64,000 nucleotides of DNA from Aquamicrobium defluvii (GTDB taxonomy: Bacteria > Pseudomonadota > Alphaproteobacteria > Rhizobiales > Rhizobiaceae): contig NZ_SNZF01000002.1 in assembly GCF_004363725.1 (NCBI RefSeq), positions 186,001-250,000 of the forward strand. Reading direction: 5' to 3'. Below the pieces are notes generated by a model, which saw nothing but the letters and a program-made list of their open reading frames with translations, had not been told where the DNA came from and ran no database searches. Shown here one piece after another: positions 49,982-59,852 of this stretch. Both the position numbers and the translations under genes were made by a program. Position 1 is the first letter of the stretch; each line of letters begins with the position of its first letter.

Positions 49982-50929
49982 TCAGTTCGGCGCCGGCAGC
50001 CCGCTGACGCCCGGCCGGGGCGGCAGCGAATGACGCCGGAATTCGCGCGCGATGTGCACGAGCAGGGCGGCGAACACGATGCCGCCGCCGAGCAGCGTCC
50101 GTCCGGAAGGAACCTCCGCGTGGGCCAGCCACACCCATACCGGCCCCAATATGGTCTCGAACGTGCCGAGCAGGGCCGCCATGGCGGCGGGGATCATCCG
50201 CGCCCCGGTGGCGAAACAGGCCAGACCCAGGCCGAGATTCACGACCCCGAAGGCGAACAGGAAAACCATGTCGTGCCCGGACACCTTGAGGGAAGATGCC
50301 TGCGTGAGGGCGAGGAGGGCGGCGAACACGGTGCCGAGGCAGGTCGCCGGCGTCATGCGCACATTGGAAAAACGGCGGGTTATGACGGTGGCAGTGGCGA
50401 GCGCGCAGGTGATGGCCAGCGCCAGACCGTCGCCGATGGGCGAAACCGAGCCGCCCAGCGTTTCCGACACCATCACGCCGACACCGACGATGACGAAAAA
50501 GATGGCAACCCATGTGCTGCCCGATACTTTTTCACGCAGGGCGATCCACGCAAACAGCGCCGCGACCAGCGGAACGCCGGCCTGTATCAGCAGGATGTTG
50601 GCGACGGTGGTGTAGGAAAGCGCCACCACGAAGCAGATCGATGCCGTGGCAAAGCAGGCCGCGACGGCCAGTCCCGGCAAGCCCATATCGCGAAACATCC
50701 GCACGGTGCCGCGCCAGCCATCGCGCCAGACCATGTAGGCGATCAGGAAAGCGGTCGCCCATAGGGAGCGCCAGAAAATCACCGCCCATGGATCGGCCGC
50801 GTCGATATAGCGGGCAATGGCTCCGCCCAGGCTCCACAACAGCGCCGACAGAAAGACAAGTGCGGCGCCGTATCGGGAAGCGCGCGCCTGCGACGTCACC
50901 GCGACAGAGGATGATGCCAACTCAGCCAT
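49982..50929 (-). CDS. EamA/DMT-superfamily transporter
   Basis: 315 residues from ATG at 50929 (GGAGGGGCGGC upstream; the frame is open to 50971). Ten hydrophobic segments in two EamA repeats; the first begins GAALVFLSALLWSLGGAIAR, the second GLALAITCALATATVITRRF. Such proteins usually export amino acids or other metabolites. Substrate unknown; adjacent to but not overlapping the ScfR-like regulator gene. Confidence 0.87.
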   Translation of the reverse strand: MAELASSSVAVTSQARASRYGAALVFLSALLWSLGGAIARYIDAADPWAVIFWRSLWATAFLIAYMVWRDGWRGTVRMFRDMGLPGLAVAACFATASICFVVALSYTTVANILLIQAGVPLVAALFAWIALREKVSGSTWVAIFFVIVGVGVMVSETLGGSVSPIGDGLALAITCALATATVITRRFSNVRMTPATCLGTVFAALLALTQASSLKVSGHDMVFLFAFGVVNLGLGLACFATGARMIPAAMAALLGTFETILGPVWVWLAHAEVPSGRTLLGGGIVFAALLVHIAREFRRHSLPPRPGVSGLPAPN

Positions 50930-51036
50930 GCCGCCCTCCCCGAAGCGCAACGCTTTATCCGTCCCCGGCACTTACCGCCGGGATCGGGGCGTGGGAAGGT
51001 CCAGAATGCCCCGAAGCATTGGCCGGCAGCCGGCTC

Positions 51037-52455
51037 CTACTGGAAGTCGAACGCGCTGAGGCCCGTCACCATCTCGTCGAGGCCAAGCGGGCGCGTGACC
51101 GGCGGGGCGGCGCGCGACAGGCAGCCGGAGCGCTCGCAGAGCCGGCAGGCGGGGCCGACGGGCGTCACCGACCCGGCGCCCGGCAGGGCCGCACCATAGA
51201 CCACCTCGTCCTTGTAGGCGATGTCGCAGCCGAGCAGCAGCGCGGTACGGCGCGGCCGTTCGTTGAATGCGCCCTGCGGCCCTTCCAGCGTTCGCGCCAC
51301 GCAAAGGAACTCGGCTCCGTCCGGCATCTCGACGGCCTCGACGAATATCTGCCCCGGCTGCGTGAAGGAGGCATGCACGGCAAGCTTGGGACAGCCCCCG
51401 CCGAAACGGCTGTGCGGGAAACCGGCGCTGCCCGCCTTGCGGAAGGGATGGCCGGCATTGTCCACCTCCAGCATGAAGAAGGGCACGCCGGCGCTGCCCT
51501 GGCGCTGAAGCATGGTCAGCCGGTTCGCCGCCTGCTCGAAGGAGACTGAAAAGCGCGAACGCAGCACGTCGACATCGTAGCGTGCACGCTGGGCGGCGGC
51601 GAGGAAGGGCTGGTAGGGCATCATCAGCGCATGGGCGGCATAGCGGCCGAGCTCGAAACGGGCCAGCCGCCGCGCCTCGTCGCTGGACAGTTTCAGGGCA
51701 GCGATCCCGGCCGCGATCGCCACCGACATGCGCATCAGGCAGGCTTCCATCGCCACTTCGCGCAACTGATCGAAGGGCGATAGCCGCTCCGAGAGAAACA
51801 GGCGCTGCGAATGACGGTCGTAGCGGCGGCGCCAGTTGGGCATGGTCGCCACCGGCAGCACACGAACGGTAATGCCATATTCACGCTTCAGCCAGGCCTT
51901 GAGCGCGCCGTAGAGGTCGTCGCCCGGCTCCAGCACACGAATAAAGGCTTCCGCCTCCTCCTCCAGTGCGGGGTGATGGTTAGGGAGGCGCTCGAATACC
52001 TCGTGCACCTCGTCCATGGGCAGGCGTGCGCCGGAAAGCGCGGTGCCGCGCCCCTCGCGCGCCAGCAATTCGTTGAGGTCCGACAGGCGCTCGGCCTGCT
52101 CGCGATAGGCGCGGTAGAGCTTGATCATCGCGGCGGCCGCATTGGGCGCAGCCTCCGCCACCTCGACCAGCTCCTGTTCGCCCGGAAGCTCGCCGGCCAG
52201 CAGAGGATCGGCGAACATTTCCCTCAATGCGGCAATCGACCCGCCGGCCTGTGCCTGCAACTCATCCGGCTCGACCTTGTAGACGGAAGCCAGCCGCAGG
52301 ATGAGCTGCACGGTCAGCGGACGCTGGTTGCGCTCGATCAGGTTGAGATAGGAGGGTGAGATGCCCAGGCCCTCGGCCATCGCCGTCTGGGTCAGCCCCT
52401 TGGCGTTGCGGATGCGGCGGATACGGGGTCCGGCAAAGATCTTCTGTTCAGCCAT
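51037..52455 (-). CDS. ScfR/RamB-type transcriptional regulator of acetate/short-chain acyl-CoA metabolism
   Basis: 472 residues. N-terminal Cro/CI helix-turn-helix (RRIRNAKGLTQTAMAEGLGI, then SPSYLNLIERNQRP). The middle IrrE-like region and the C-terminal short-chain fatty-acyl-CoA regulator domain include GPACRLCERSGCLSRAAPP with its cysteine cluster. Relatives such as RamB control isocitrate lyase and glyoxylate-cycle genes. Here it is divergent from aceA, with repeated TTTACA boxes between. Confidence 0.9.
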   Translation of the reverse strand: MAEQKIFAGPRIRRIRNAKGLTQTAMAEGLGISPSYLNLIERNQRPLTVQLILRLASVYKVEPDELQAQAGGSIAALREMFADPLLAGELPGEQELVEVAEAAPNAAAAMIKLYRAYREQAERLSDLNELLAREGRGTALSGARLPMDEVHEVFERLPNHHPALEEEAEAFIRVLEPGDDLYGALKAWLKREYGITVRVLPVATMPNWRRRYDRHSQRLFLSERLSPFDQLREVAMEACLMRMSVAIAAGIAALKLSSDEARRLARFELGRYAAHALMMPYQPFLAAAQRARYDVDVLRSRFSVSFEQAANRLTMLQRQGSAGVPFFMLEVDNAGHPFRKAGSAGFPHSRFGGGCPKLAVHASFTQPGQIFVEAVEMPDGAEFLCVARTLEGPQGAFNERPRRTALLLGCDIAYKDEVVYGAALPGAGSVTPVGPACRLCERSGCLSRAAPPVTRPLGLDEMVTGLSAFDFQ

Positions 52456-52705
52456 GACGACGGCATTTTACACGATTTTACAAAACCGGCACTGAATTTC
52501 ACAGTCACGGCTTTTTACAATTTTGACAAATTTACAGCCGCGATCTGTCAAACGCAACACAGATTTTCCTTTATTTACAGCCGAAAACCCCGGTTTTCCT
52601 CGCCTTTACCGCACCGCAATGTAAATCAAGTCTCAGAGGCAGACGCCAATCCTGATGGCGAGGTGAATGCCGGATACTTTCACAACCGAACTGCTGGAGC
52701 TGTAA
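52456..52705. promoter_or_regulatory. Divergent regulator/aceA control region with repeated TTTACA boxes
   Basis: AT-rich. TTTTACA occurs at 52466, 52476 (exactly one helical turn apart) and 52513; ATTTACA occurs at 52530 and 52573, all in the same orientation. They are likely sites for the adjacent ScfR-like regulator. GGAG at 52696-52699 is the aceA ribosome binding site. Confidence 0.55.
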
Positions 52706-53992
<1,287 letters not shown>

Positions 53993-54037
53993 CAGACCCG
54001 GCGGCCCGAAAGCCGTCATTCCAAGGGAGAACCGAAA

Positions 54038-54277
54038 ATGGCACCGATCACCCGCGTCAAGGAAAGGGCAGAGGAACAGTCTTCTGCCATGAACACCGAC
54101 CAGCAGGCCGCCATCCGCATGCTGGCCAACGACCTGCACCGCCTCAACCAGTCCGTGATGAAGGCTGTCGAGGCCGGCGTATCGGTCGAACTGGTCCGCT
54201 CGGCCCGCCATCACAGCGGCGAAGGCAACTGGGGCGACCTGCTCATCCCGGTGATCGTCACCCAGGCTCACAACTGA
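54038..54277 (+). CDS. Small conserved protein downstream of isocitrate lyase
   Basis: 79 residues, start ATG with AAGGGAGAACC upstream, 45 bases after aceA. Helical N-terminal half (AAIRMLANDLHRLNQSVMKA), then VSVELVRSARHHSGEGNWGD. No signal peptide or membrane helix. The spacing and shared terminator suggest co-expression with aceA; function unknown. Confidence 0.75.
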   Translation: MAPITRVKERAEEQSSAMNTDQQAAIRMLANDLHRLNQSVMKAVEAGVSVELVRSARHHSGEGNWGDLLIPVIVTQAHN

Positions 54278-54369
54278 GCCGCACCCGATCCGCCGCCCCG
54301 CATGCCTCGTAAGCCGGGGTGGCGGCAGGACAGTGGCGACACGGTTCATCCGGGCTCCCTGCCCTGAAG

Positions 54370-54402
54370 TCGCCCCCGCAGCCGCTGCGGGGGCGATTTT
54401 TG
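54370..54402 (+). terminator. Intrinsic terminator of the aceA operon
   Basis: TCGCCCCCGCAG (54370-54381), loop CCG, CTGCGGGGGCGA (54385-54396), then TTTTTG: a textbook 12-bp stem with U-tract. Confidence 0.9.
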
Positions 54403-54534
54403 TGCCGTCGCCTGCCCCGCCATGCAGGAAACTTACCACTTTATGCTGATTTGGTATTAACTTGACAGTCGAAGCGGCGTCACCCAAAAGGAGGAGGGTT
54501 TCAACCCTGCATTGAGCAGATGGTGTAGATCGGA

Positions 54535-54979
54535 TTGTCTTCGTACTTCGATCAAGACGGCGGCGCTGTTTCCGGACGCGGGACGTACGTGGACGAGGGC
54601 GGCATCGCCGACCTCTCGCGGGTGATGGTCGTCGGCCGCTCGCGCATCACGCAGGTGGTCGTGGCCAAGATCGTGCAAGGGCTGGGTTTGCGGCCGCTCG
54701 TCGAATCGCCCGAATCCGCCGTGCAGGCCCTGCGCTCGATGCTGCCGGGTATCGTCGTTCTCGATGGCGGCCCCGAGAACCGCGACTGCGACCCCCCTGA
54801 TGCCGGTGCTTGCGGCTCTGCGCCGGGGCACGGGCGGTCTGCGACCGGCGCTGGTGCTGTTGTCGACCCGCATGGCCTCATCCGCCAGCCTTTCCGTGCC
54901 AGGCCTCGTGGATGCGGTGGTGGCCAAGCCGATCACGCCGGAGCAGTTGCAGCCCGTGCTCAGCCGGCTTGCGAGCTGA
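54535..54979 (+). pseudogene. Receiver-domain (response-regulator-like) protein gene with a frameshift at a C6 tract
   Basis: Frame one, possibly from GTG at 54589, reads DLSRVMVVGRSRITQVVVAK and LRSMLPGIVVLDGGPENRDC, the first half of a CheY-like fold. At GACCCCCCTGATG (54789-54801) the homology jumps to the next frame: PLMPVLAALRRGTGGLRPAL, then VDAVVAKPITPEQLQPVLSR, where KP is the conserved receiver Lys-Pro. A one-base change in the run of six Cs restores a single ~130-residue protein. It is either a real mutation, a sequencing error or a slippery tract. Confidence 0.65.
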
Positions 54980-55186
54980 AAATCTGAAGCTGAGGGCGCG
55001 AAGCTGAAACAGCGCGGCCCGCTTCCGGCGGAGCGGTGCTTCGGCAGATACCAATTCCGGGCCTTTTTTGCCGCAGCCTTGGCAAAGCGCCTGCCAATTG
55101 CCGCAAGGCCATGTATATCGCATGGTCGAAAAGGCAGCGGAAGGAAGCTCCGCGCCTCGCTGGACCAAAGGCGAAGAGGATTGCCC

Positions 55187-56281
55187 ATGACCATCGACGC
55201 GCTTTTCGAAGCCGGCTCCGCACCTGAGGCCGGGGCCCTGCCCACGATCACCATTCCGCGCCCGGACGACTGGCACGTCCACCTGCGCGACGGCGCCATG
55301 CTCAAGGCCGTCCTGCCCTATACGGCGGCACAGTTCGCGCGCGGCATCATCATGCCCAATCTGGTGCCGCCTGTGGTGACGGTGGCGGACGCGCTTGCCT
55401 ATCGCGACCGCATCCTCGCCAACCGTCCGCAGGGTTCGGACTTCGAGCCACTCATGACCTGCTACCTCACCGACCGCACCGATCCGGACGAGATCGAGCG
55501 CGGCTTCGGCGAGCGCGTATGGATCGCCGCCAAACTCTATCCCGCCGGCGCGACCACCAATTCCAGCCATGGCGTGACCGATCTTGCCGGGCTTTCGCCG
55601 GTGCTGGAGCGGATGGAGAAGATCGGCATGCCGGTGCTGGTCCATGGCGAATCCACCGATCCGGAGGTCGACATTTTCGATCGCGAGGAGGTGTTCATGG
55701 AAAACACGCTCCTGCCGATGCTGAAGCGCCACGAGGGGCTTAAGGTGGTGGTCGAGCACGCCACCACGTCCGGCACGGTCGACATCGTGCGCGTCCACGC
55801 GCCACGCGTTGCCGCTACGATCACGCCGCACCATCTGGTGATCAACCGCACCTCGATCTTCCAAGGGGGGCTGCGGCCGCATCTCTACTGCCTGCCGGTG
55901 GCCAAGCGCGAGAGCCACCGCCAGGCGCTGCGCAAGGCGATCACCTCCGGCGAGAGCTGTTTCATGATCGGCACCGACAGTGCCCCGCACATGCGCTCGT
56001 CCAAGCAGGCCGAATGCTGCTCGGCCGGCGTGTTCGGCGGGGTCACGGCCTTGCAGACCTACGTGCAGGTGTTCGACGAAGAGGGCGCGCTCGACCGCTT
56101 CGAGGCGTTCGCCTCGCTGAACGGCGCCCGCTTCCACGGGCTGGCGCCGAACAGGGGCACTGTCACCCTGGTCAAGAAGCCGGGTGTCGCCGTGGCTGCC
56201 GTACCGATCGGCGAGGAGGACATTGTGGTGTTCCGTGGCGGCGAGACGCTACCCTGGTCGATCGGCGGTACCGGCGCCTAG
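55187..56281 (+). CDS. pyrC: Dihydroorotase, PyrC type
   Basis: Cyclises carbamoyl aspartate to dihydroorotate in pyrimidine synthesis. 364 residues from ATG at 55187 (AGAGGA upstream; the frame is open from 55079). Zinc motif RPDDWHVHLRDGAML, carboxylated Lys in WIAAKLYPAGATTNSSHG, HGE, EHATTSG, and GTDSAPHMRSSKQ. The homodimeric PyrC type rather than the PyrB-associated type. Ends just before repeats R1 and R2. Confidence 0.94.
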   Translation: MTIDALFEAGSAPEAGALPTITIPRPDDWHVHLRDGAMLKAVLPYTAAQFARGIIMPNLVPPVVTVADALAYRDRILANRPQGSDFEPLMTCYLTDRTDPDEIERGFGERVWIAAKLYPAGATTNSSHGVTDLAGLSPVLERMEKIGMPVLVHGESTDPEVDIFDREEVFMENTLLPMLKRHEGLKVVVEHATTSGTVDIVRVHAPRVAATITPHHLVINRTSIFQGGLRPHLYCLPVAKRESHRQALRKAITSGESCFMIGTDSAPHMRSSKQAECCSAGVFGGVTALQTYVQVFDEEGALDRFEAFASLNGARFHGLAPNRGTVTLVKKPGVAVAAVPIGEEDIVVFRGGETLPWSIGGTGA

Positions 56282-56381
56282 AGCGTTTTGCAGTCAGACG
56301 GAATCGTCGGGCGTCGCATAAATGCGGCAAAAACAAACAGATAGAGCGGCAGCCCGGATATATCCGGGCGTCCGCCGCTCT
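56282..56381 (+). repeat. Dispersed repeat R1, copy 2, with a large hairpin
   Basis: The left part matches copy 1 at 21350-21432. The right part forms nested dyads: AGAGCGGC (56343-56350) with GCCGCTCT (56374-56381), around the perfect 16-bp palindrome CCCGGATATATCCGGG (56353-56368). Placed right after pyrC it can also work as its transcript end. Confidence 0.7.
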
Positions 56382-56382
56382 A

Positions 56383-56475
56383 GAGCGATTCCAGCAAAAG
56401 TGCGAAGCGGTTTTGCGTTCGCGATCACGTCGAAACAAAGGGTTGGAGCATTTCCGCGATTCGGGGAAACGCTCT
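56383..56475 (+). repeat. Dispersed repeat R2, copy 2
   Basis: Homologous in inverted orientation to 43346-43452. It closes with GGAGCATTTCCGCG, then ATTCGGGGAAACGCTCTA, itself a dyad (GAGC.TTTCC / GGAAACGCTC). The last bases provide the TAG stop of the neighbouring minus-strand methyltransferase gene. Confidence 0.75.
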
Positions 56476-57964
56476 AAACGCCCATCGCACTGCGCGGCAG
56501 GCGGATGAGATCGCCGAAACGGGCGCGCAGGCGCTCGTCGAGCGTGCGCGACACATGGCGCGGGAAACGCCCGGCAAGAACACGACGTTTTTCCGCCACC
56601 GCGCGCATGACGATGTCGGGACGGCCATTGTCTTCCCATTCGCGCGGCGACCAGCGCTCCGCGATCAGCGGATAGGTGTGGGGGGCCTCTTCCCGCACCG
56701 GCGGGAGACCGAGATAGTGGCCGGGACCGCCGAGGCAGGTCTGTTCTATCAGGGCAACCGAGAGCTGGTCCCCGCCGGCACTCATGCCGGCCCGGCTGTT
56801 CAGGCAATGGCCCAGCATGTCGTTGTCGATGATGAGACTTTCCAGGCAGAAGCCGAGCAGCGCGGCATGGGTGCCGGCCGCCTCATAGACGAGATCGGCC
56901 CCGCTGAGAGCGGCCAGCATATCGGTGATGCCTTTCTCATAGCCCGACTGGCTGTCCGGCAGCTTGGAATCGGTCATGCCGGCGGCGGTGCTTCCCGGCA
57001 GGTTGTAGAAGCGGGCCATCTGGGCGCAGGCCGCCCCGAGCAGGGCCTGCTCCGGCGAGCCCCCGGCCATGGCTCCACTGCGGGGATCGGAGGCGAAGGG
57101 CCAGGCGGCGAAGATCGCCGGATGGCCCGGCTTCAGCGCGTTGACATAGACGAGACCGGCGAGCACCTCGGCAACCGTCTGCACCACGGCGCCAGCCAGA
57201 TCAGCCGGGGCGGTGTTGCCTGCCTGCCCGACGGACAGCAGCAGGATCGGCAGACCGCCCTTCACGCACTCCTCAAGAACGCCGCAGGCATCCTCGGCGA
57301 ACTTCATCGGCGAGACGACAAAGCAATTGGAGTTGGAGACGAAGGGACGGGCACGGAATTTTTCTTCGCCGCCGGCGATCATGTGCAGCATCTCCAGCGC
57401 CGGCTTCACATTCTCGCGCACCGTGAAGGAGATCCCGACATGTTTGGATGTTCCGGTCACACAGGCATAGAGCGTGTTGAAATCCAGCTCGAGCGGATCG
57501 GCGATGTCGCGCGCCACCATGGGTCGCTGGAAGAAATGGATGTTGTCCAGCCCCTCGGCCAGACGGGCCGCGTCATAGATGTCCTGAAGGCGCGATTCGC
57601 GATACTCCCGTCGCTCCGCATCGACGAGGTTCACAGCCAAGCCGGCCGTGCCGAAATGAACATTGCTGCCATCAAGCAGCAGGTCGTGTCCGGGCCTCTG
57701 CCCATATAAAGTGATGTCGCGGGCGGCACCCCCGATGGTGTCGAGGACCAGATTGCGCGGGAAGCGGATGCGCCCGTCCGCGCCAAGAACGGCCCCGACG
57801 CCCGTCAGGGCATCGACACAGGAAGGGATGGCATCGGCGAAGCCCACCGTTTCGAGGACGGTGAGCGCCGATTCATGGATGCGCTCGATGTCGTTCGGGC
57901 CCAGCGGCCGGTAGCCGGGACCACAGGCTCGGGACGCATCATGGGCCGGCGCGCTCGTTTTCAT
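56474..57964 (-). CDS. Trimethylamine-methyltransferase (MttB) family protein, non-pyrrolysine
   Basis: 496 residues from ATG at 57964 with GGGGGAAG upstream; ATG at 58000 is an alternative. The sequence fits the MttB superfamily: YRPLGPNDIERIHESALTVL, SFTVRENVKPALEMLHMIAG, and LGGPGHYLGLPPVREEAPHT. No internal amber codon, so it is of the pyrrolysine-free type, whose members include glycine-betaine:corrinoid methyltransferases. No corrinoid protein gene is adjacent. Likely co-regulated with the MocR regulator upstream (105 bases). Confidence 0.85.
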   Translation of the reverse strand: MKTSAPAHDASRACGPGYRPLGPNDIERIHESALTVLETVGFADAIPSCVDALTGVGAVLGADGRIRFPRNLVLDTIGGAARDITLYGQRPGHDLLLDGSNVHFGTAGLAVNLVDAERREYRESRLQDIYDAARLAEGLDNIHFFQRPMVARDIADPLELDFNTLYACVTGTSKHVGISFTVRENVKPALEMLHMIAGGEEKFRARPFVSNSNCFVVSPMKFAEDACGVLEECVKGGLPILLLSVGQAGNTAPADLAGAVVQTVAEVLAGLVYVNALKPGHPAIFAAWPFASDPRSGAMAGGSPEQALLGAACAQMARFYNLPGSTAAGMTDSKLPDSQSGYEKGITDMLAALSGADLVYEAAGTHAALLGFCLESLIIDNDMLGHCLNSRAGMSAGGDQLSVALIEQTCLGGPGHYLGLPPVREEAPHTYPLIAERWSPREWEDNGRPDIVMRAVAEKRRVLAGRFPRHVSRTLDERLRARFGDLIRLPRSAMGV

Positions 57965-58069
57965 CGCCGCTTCCCCCGCTGGCAAGATCGCATCCTGCAA
58001 AGACTACGCAATCCGGCCACGCGCCAGCGATGAGCCATGGGCGTCCGGCTTCTGTACCAAAGCAATGGC

Positions 58070-59560
58070 TCAGGCCGCTGCGGGCCGGCGGCCGGCAGCG
58101 GTGGCAAGTTCGCGGATGCCGGGCTCGATGTGCTGGAGAGCGATCGAGGAAATGCCGAGCCGCACGAAGCGCGATGGTTTCTCGTCGAAGCCGAAATAGC
58201 GGTCGCCGGGCTCGATGATGACGCTGCGGCTGGCCGCGGCGACGGCCAGGTCGCGCGCGTTGACGCCACGGGGGGCTTCCAGCCACATCGAGGTTCCGGC
58301 CCCCGGATGCTCCGAACGCCATTCCGGCAGGAAAGCCGAGACGACCTGCCGCAACCGCTTGCGCCGCTCATCGAAGGCGCTCGACAGGCGCCTCACCAGC
58401 GCCTCGTGATGGCCCAGCGACAGGAACAGCGCCACGGCGCGCTGGTTGTTAGCCGGCGGGTGGCGCAGCATGAAGCGGCGCAGCGCGCGCAGTTCCGAGA
58501 TCAGCCCGGCGGACGCGACGATGTAGCCGAGACGCAGGCCCGGCGCGAGCGTCTTGGACATGGAGCCGACATAGACGACGCGGCCCGAGCGATCGACGCT
58601 TTTCAGCGCCTGCTGCGGCGCGTCGTCGAGCAACTGGCTGTCATAGCCGTCCTCGATGACGATCTGGTTGTGACGGTCGGCACGGGCGAGAAGGTCCCGC
58701 CGGCGTTCCTCCGACAGCGGCACCATGGTCGGGCAATGATGGCTCGGCGTGATGAAGACGAAGCCGGCATCGGAGGGAATGCGTTCGGTCACGATGCCCG
58801 ATTGGTCCACCGGCACGGGCACCGTCTCGGCGCCGGCAAGCTGGAAGGTCGAGCGCGCATCGGGATAGCCGGGGTCTTCCATCGCCACTTTCGAGCCCTT
58901 GCCCATCAGCAGCGTGGCCAGCATGTAGAGCGCATTCTGCGCCCCCAGCGTGACGATGATCTCGTCGGGGTTGGCGAAAATGCCACGACGCGGCAACAGG
59001 CGCGCCTGGATCTGCTCGATCAGCAGCGGGTCGTCGCGGTCGACCATGTCCGAGGCCCAGTTGCGGATTTCCAGCACCGCCAGCGCCATGCGGTTGCATT
59101 CGCGCCATTCGGCAGTCGGGAACAGGCCGGGATCGAACTGTCCGTAGACGAAGGGATAGGAGGATTTGATCCAGTTCTCATGCTTGTTGGGCGGCGGCAT
59201 GTCGGACGCGGCGATGCGGCGGCGCGCCTTCCAGTCGATCTCGTTCGACTGCTCGGCCGCCTTCTGCGGCTTGGCCGGCGTGGCCAGCACATCGGGATTG
59301 ACGAAATGCCCGCGCCGCTCGCGCGCGATCAGGAAGCCCTGATCGACGAGCTGCTGGAAGGCCAGCACCACCGTGCCGCGCGCCACGCCGAGCTTTTCGG
59401 CCAGTATGCGGCACGACGGCAGCGGCATGGAGGCCGCGATCTGGCGATCGAGAATGGCGGCGACGATGGCCTGCCTGATCTGCGCCTGAAGGGTTTGCCC
59501 CGAATCCGCCGATATGCGGAAAAGGCCCGACCAGATGGCCGTGTCGTTTCGCTGGGACAT
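58070..59560 (-). CDS. MocR/PdxR-type GntR regulator with aminotransferase-like domain
   Basis: 496 residues from ATG at 59560 with GGGGAGTG. N-terminal winged helix: LQAQIRQAIVAAILDRQIAA, LPSCRILAEKLGVARGTVVL. C-terminal fold type I aminotransferase domain with the PLP Lys in YVGSMSKTLAPGLRLGY and PDEIIVTLGAQNALYMLATL. MocR proteins sense PLP or amino compounds. Directly upstream of the MttB-family gene on the same strand, so that gene is the likely target. Confidence 0.9.
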   Translation of the reverse strand: MSQRNDTAIWSGLFRISADSGQTLQAQIRQAIVAAILDRQIAASMPLPSCRILAEKLGVARGTVVLAFQQLVDQGFLIARERRGHFVNPDVLATPAKPQKAAEQSNEIDWKARRRIAASDMPPPNKHENWIKSSYPFVYGQFDPGLFPTAEWRECNRMALAVLEIRNWASDMVDRDDPLLIEQIQARLLPRRGIFANPDEIIVTLGAQNALYMLATLLMGKGSKVAMEDPGYPDARSTFQLAGAETVPVPVDQSGIVTERIPSDAGFVFITPSHHCPTMVPLSEERRRDLLARADRHNQIVIEDGYDSQLLDDAPQQALKSVDRSGRVVYVGSMSKTLAPGLRLGYIVASAGLISELRALRRFMLRHPPANNQRAVALFLSLGHHEALVRRLSSAFDERRKRLRQVVSAFLPEWRSEHPGAGTSMWLEAPRGVNARDLAVAAASRSVIIEPGDRYFGFDEKPSRFVRLGISSIALQHIEPGIRELATAAGRRPAAA

Positions 59561-59595
59561 GATCACTCCCCGGTGGACAGTCTTTTCTAGCTGTG

Positions 59596-59725
59596 TGGAC
59601 CAGTAGAGTGTCGCTTGGCACAAGCAATTAAGCCAATCAATTTTTCTGATCCTATAGATTTATGCCAGTGATGTATTGGGCAGACATGAAGCCGGAAATA
59701 CATATTGAATCGATTTAAAATCGAT
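59596..59725. promoter_or_regulatory. Divergent control region mocR / pgi with dyads
   Basis: ATCGATTT-A-AAATCGAT at 59709-59725 is a perfect 8+8 dyad. TGGACCAGT at 59596-59604, just upstream of the MocR gene, resembles half-sites reported for other MocR regulators. The rest is AT-rich promoter sequence. Confidence 0.45.
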
Positions 59726-59852
59726 CCGATAACAGCGGCGGCAGGAGGTTGCCGTGGCCGGTGCAGGGGGAGTTCCACCGACGGGAGGAACGCCCTACAT
59801 TCCCATCCGAACCGGGCCGGCGGCAGGCCGCCTTTTCGTACCATCATCGGAG

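Noticed and set aside
54535-54979. Programmed frameshift in the receiver-domain gene
   Set aside because: No Shine-Dalgarno-like stimulator, downstream hairpin or known slippery heptamer is visible; a C6 length change is simpler.
56474-57964. Pyrrolysine-containing MttB
   Set aside because: There is no in-frame amber codon inside the gene; the only TAG is the terminal stop, which comes from repeat R2.
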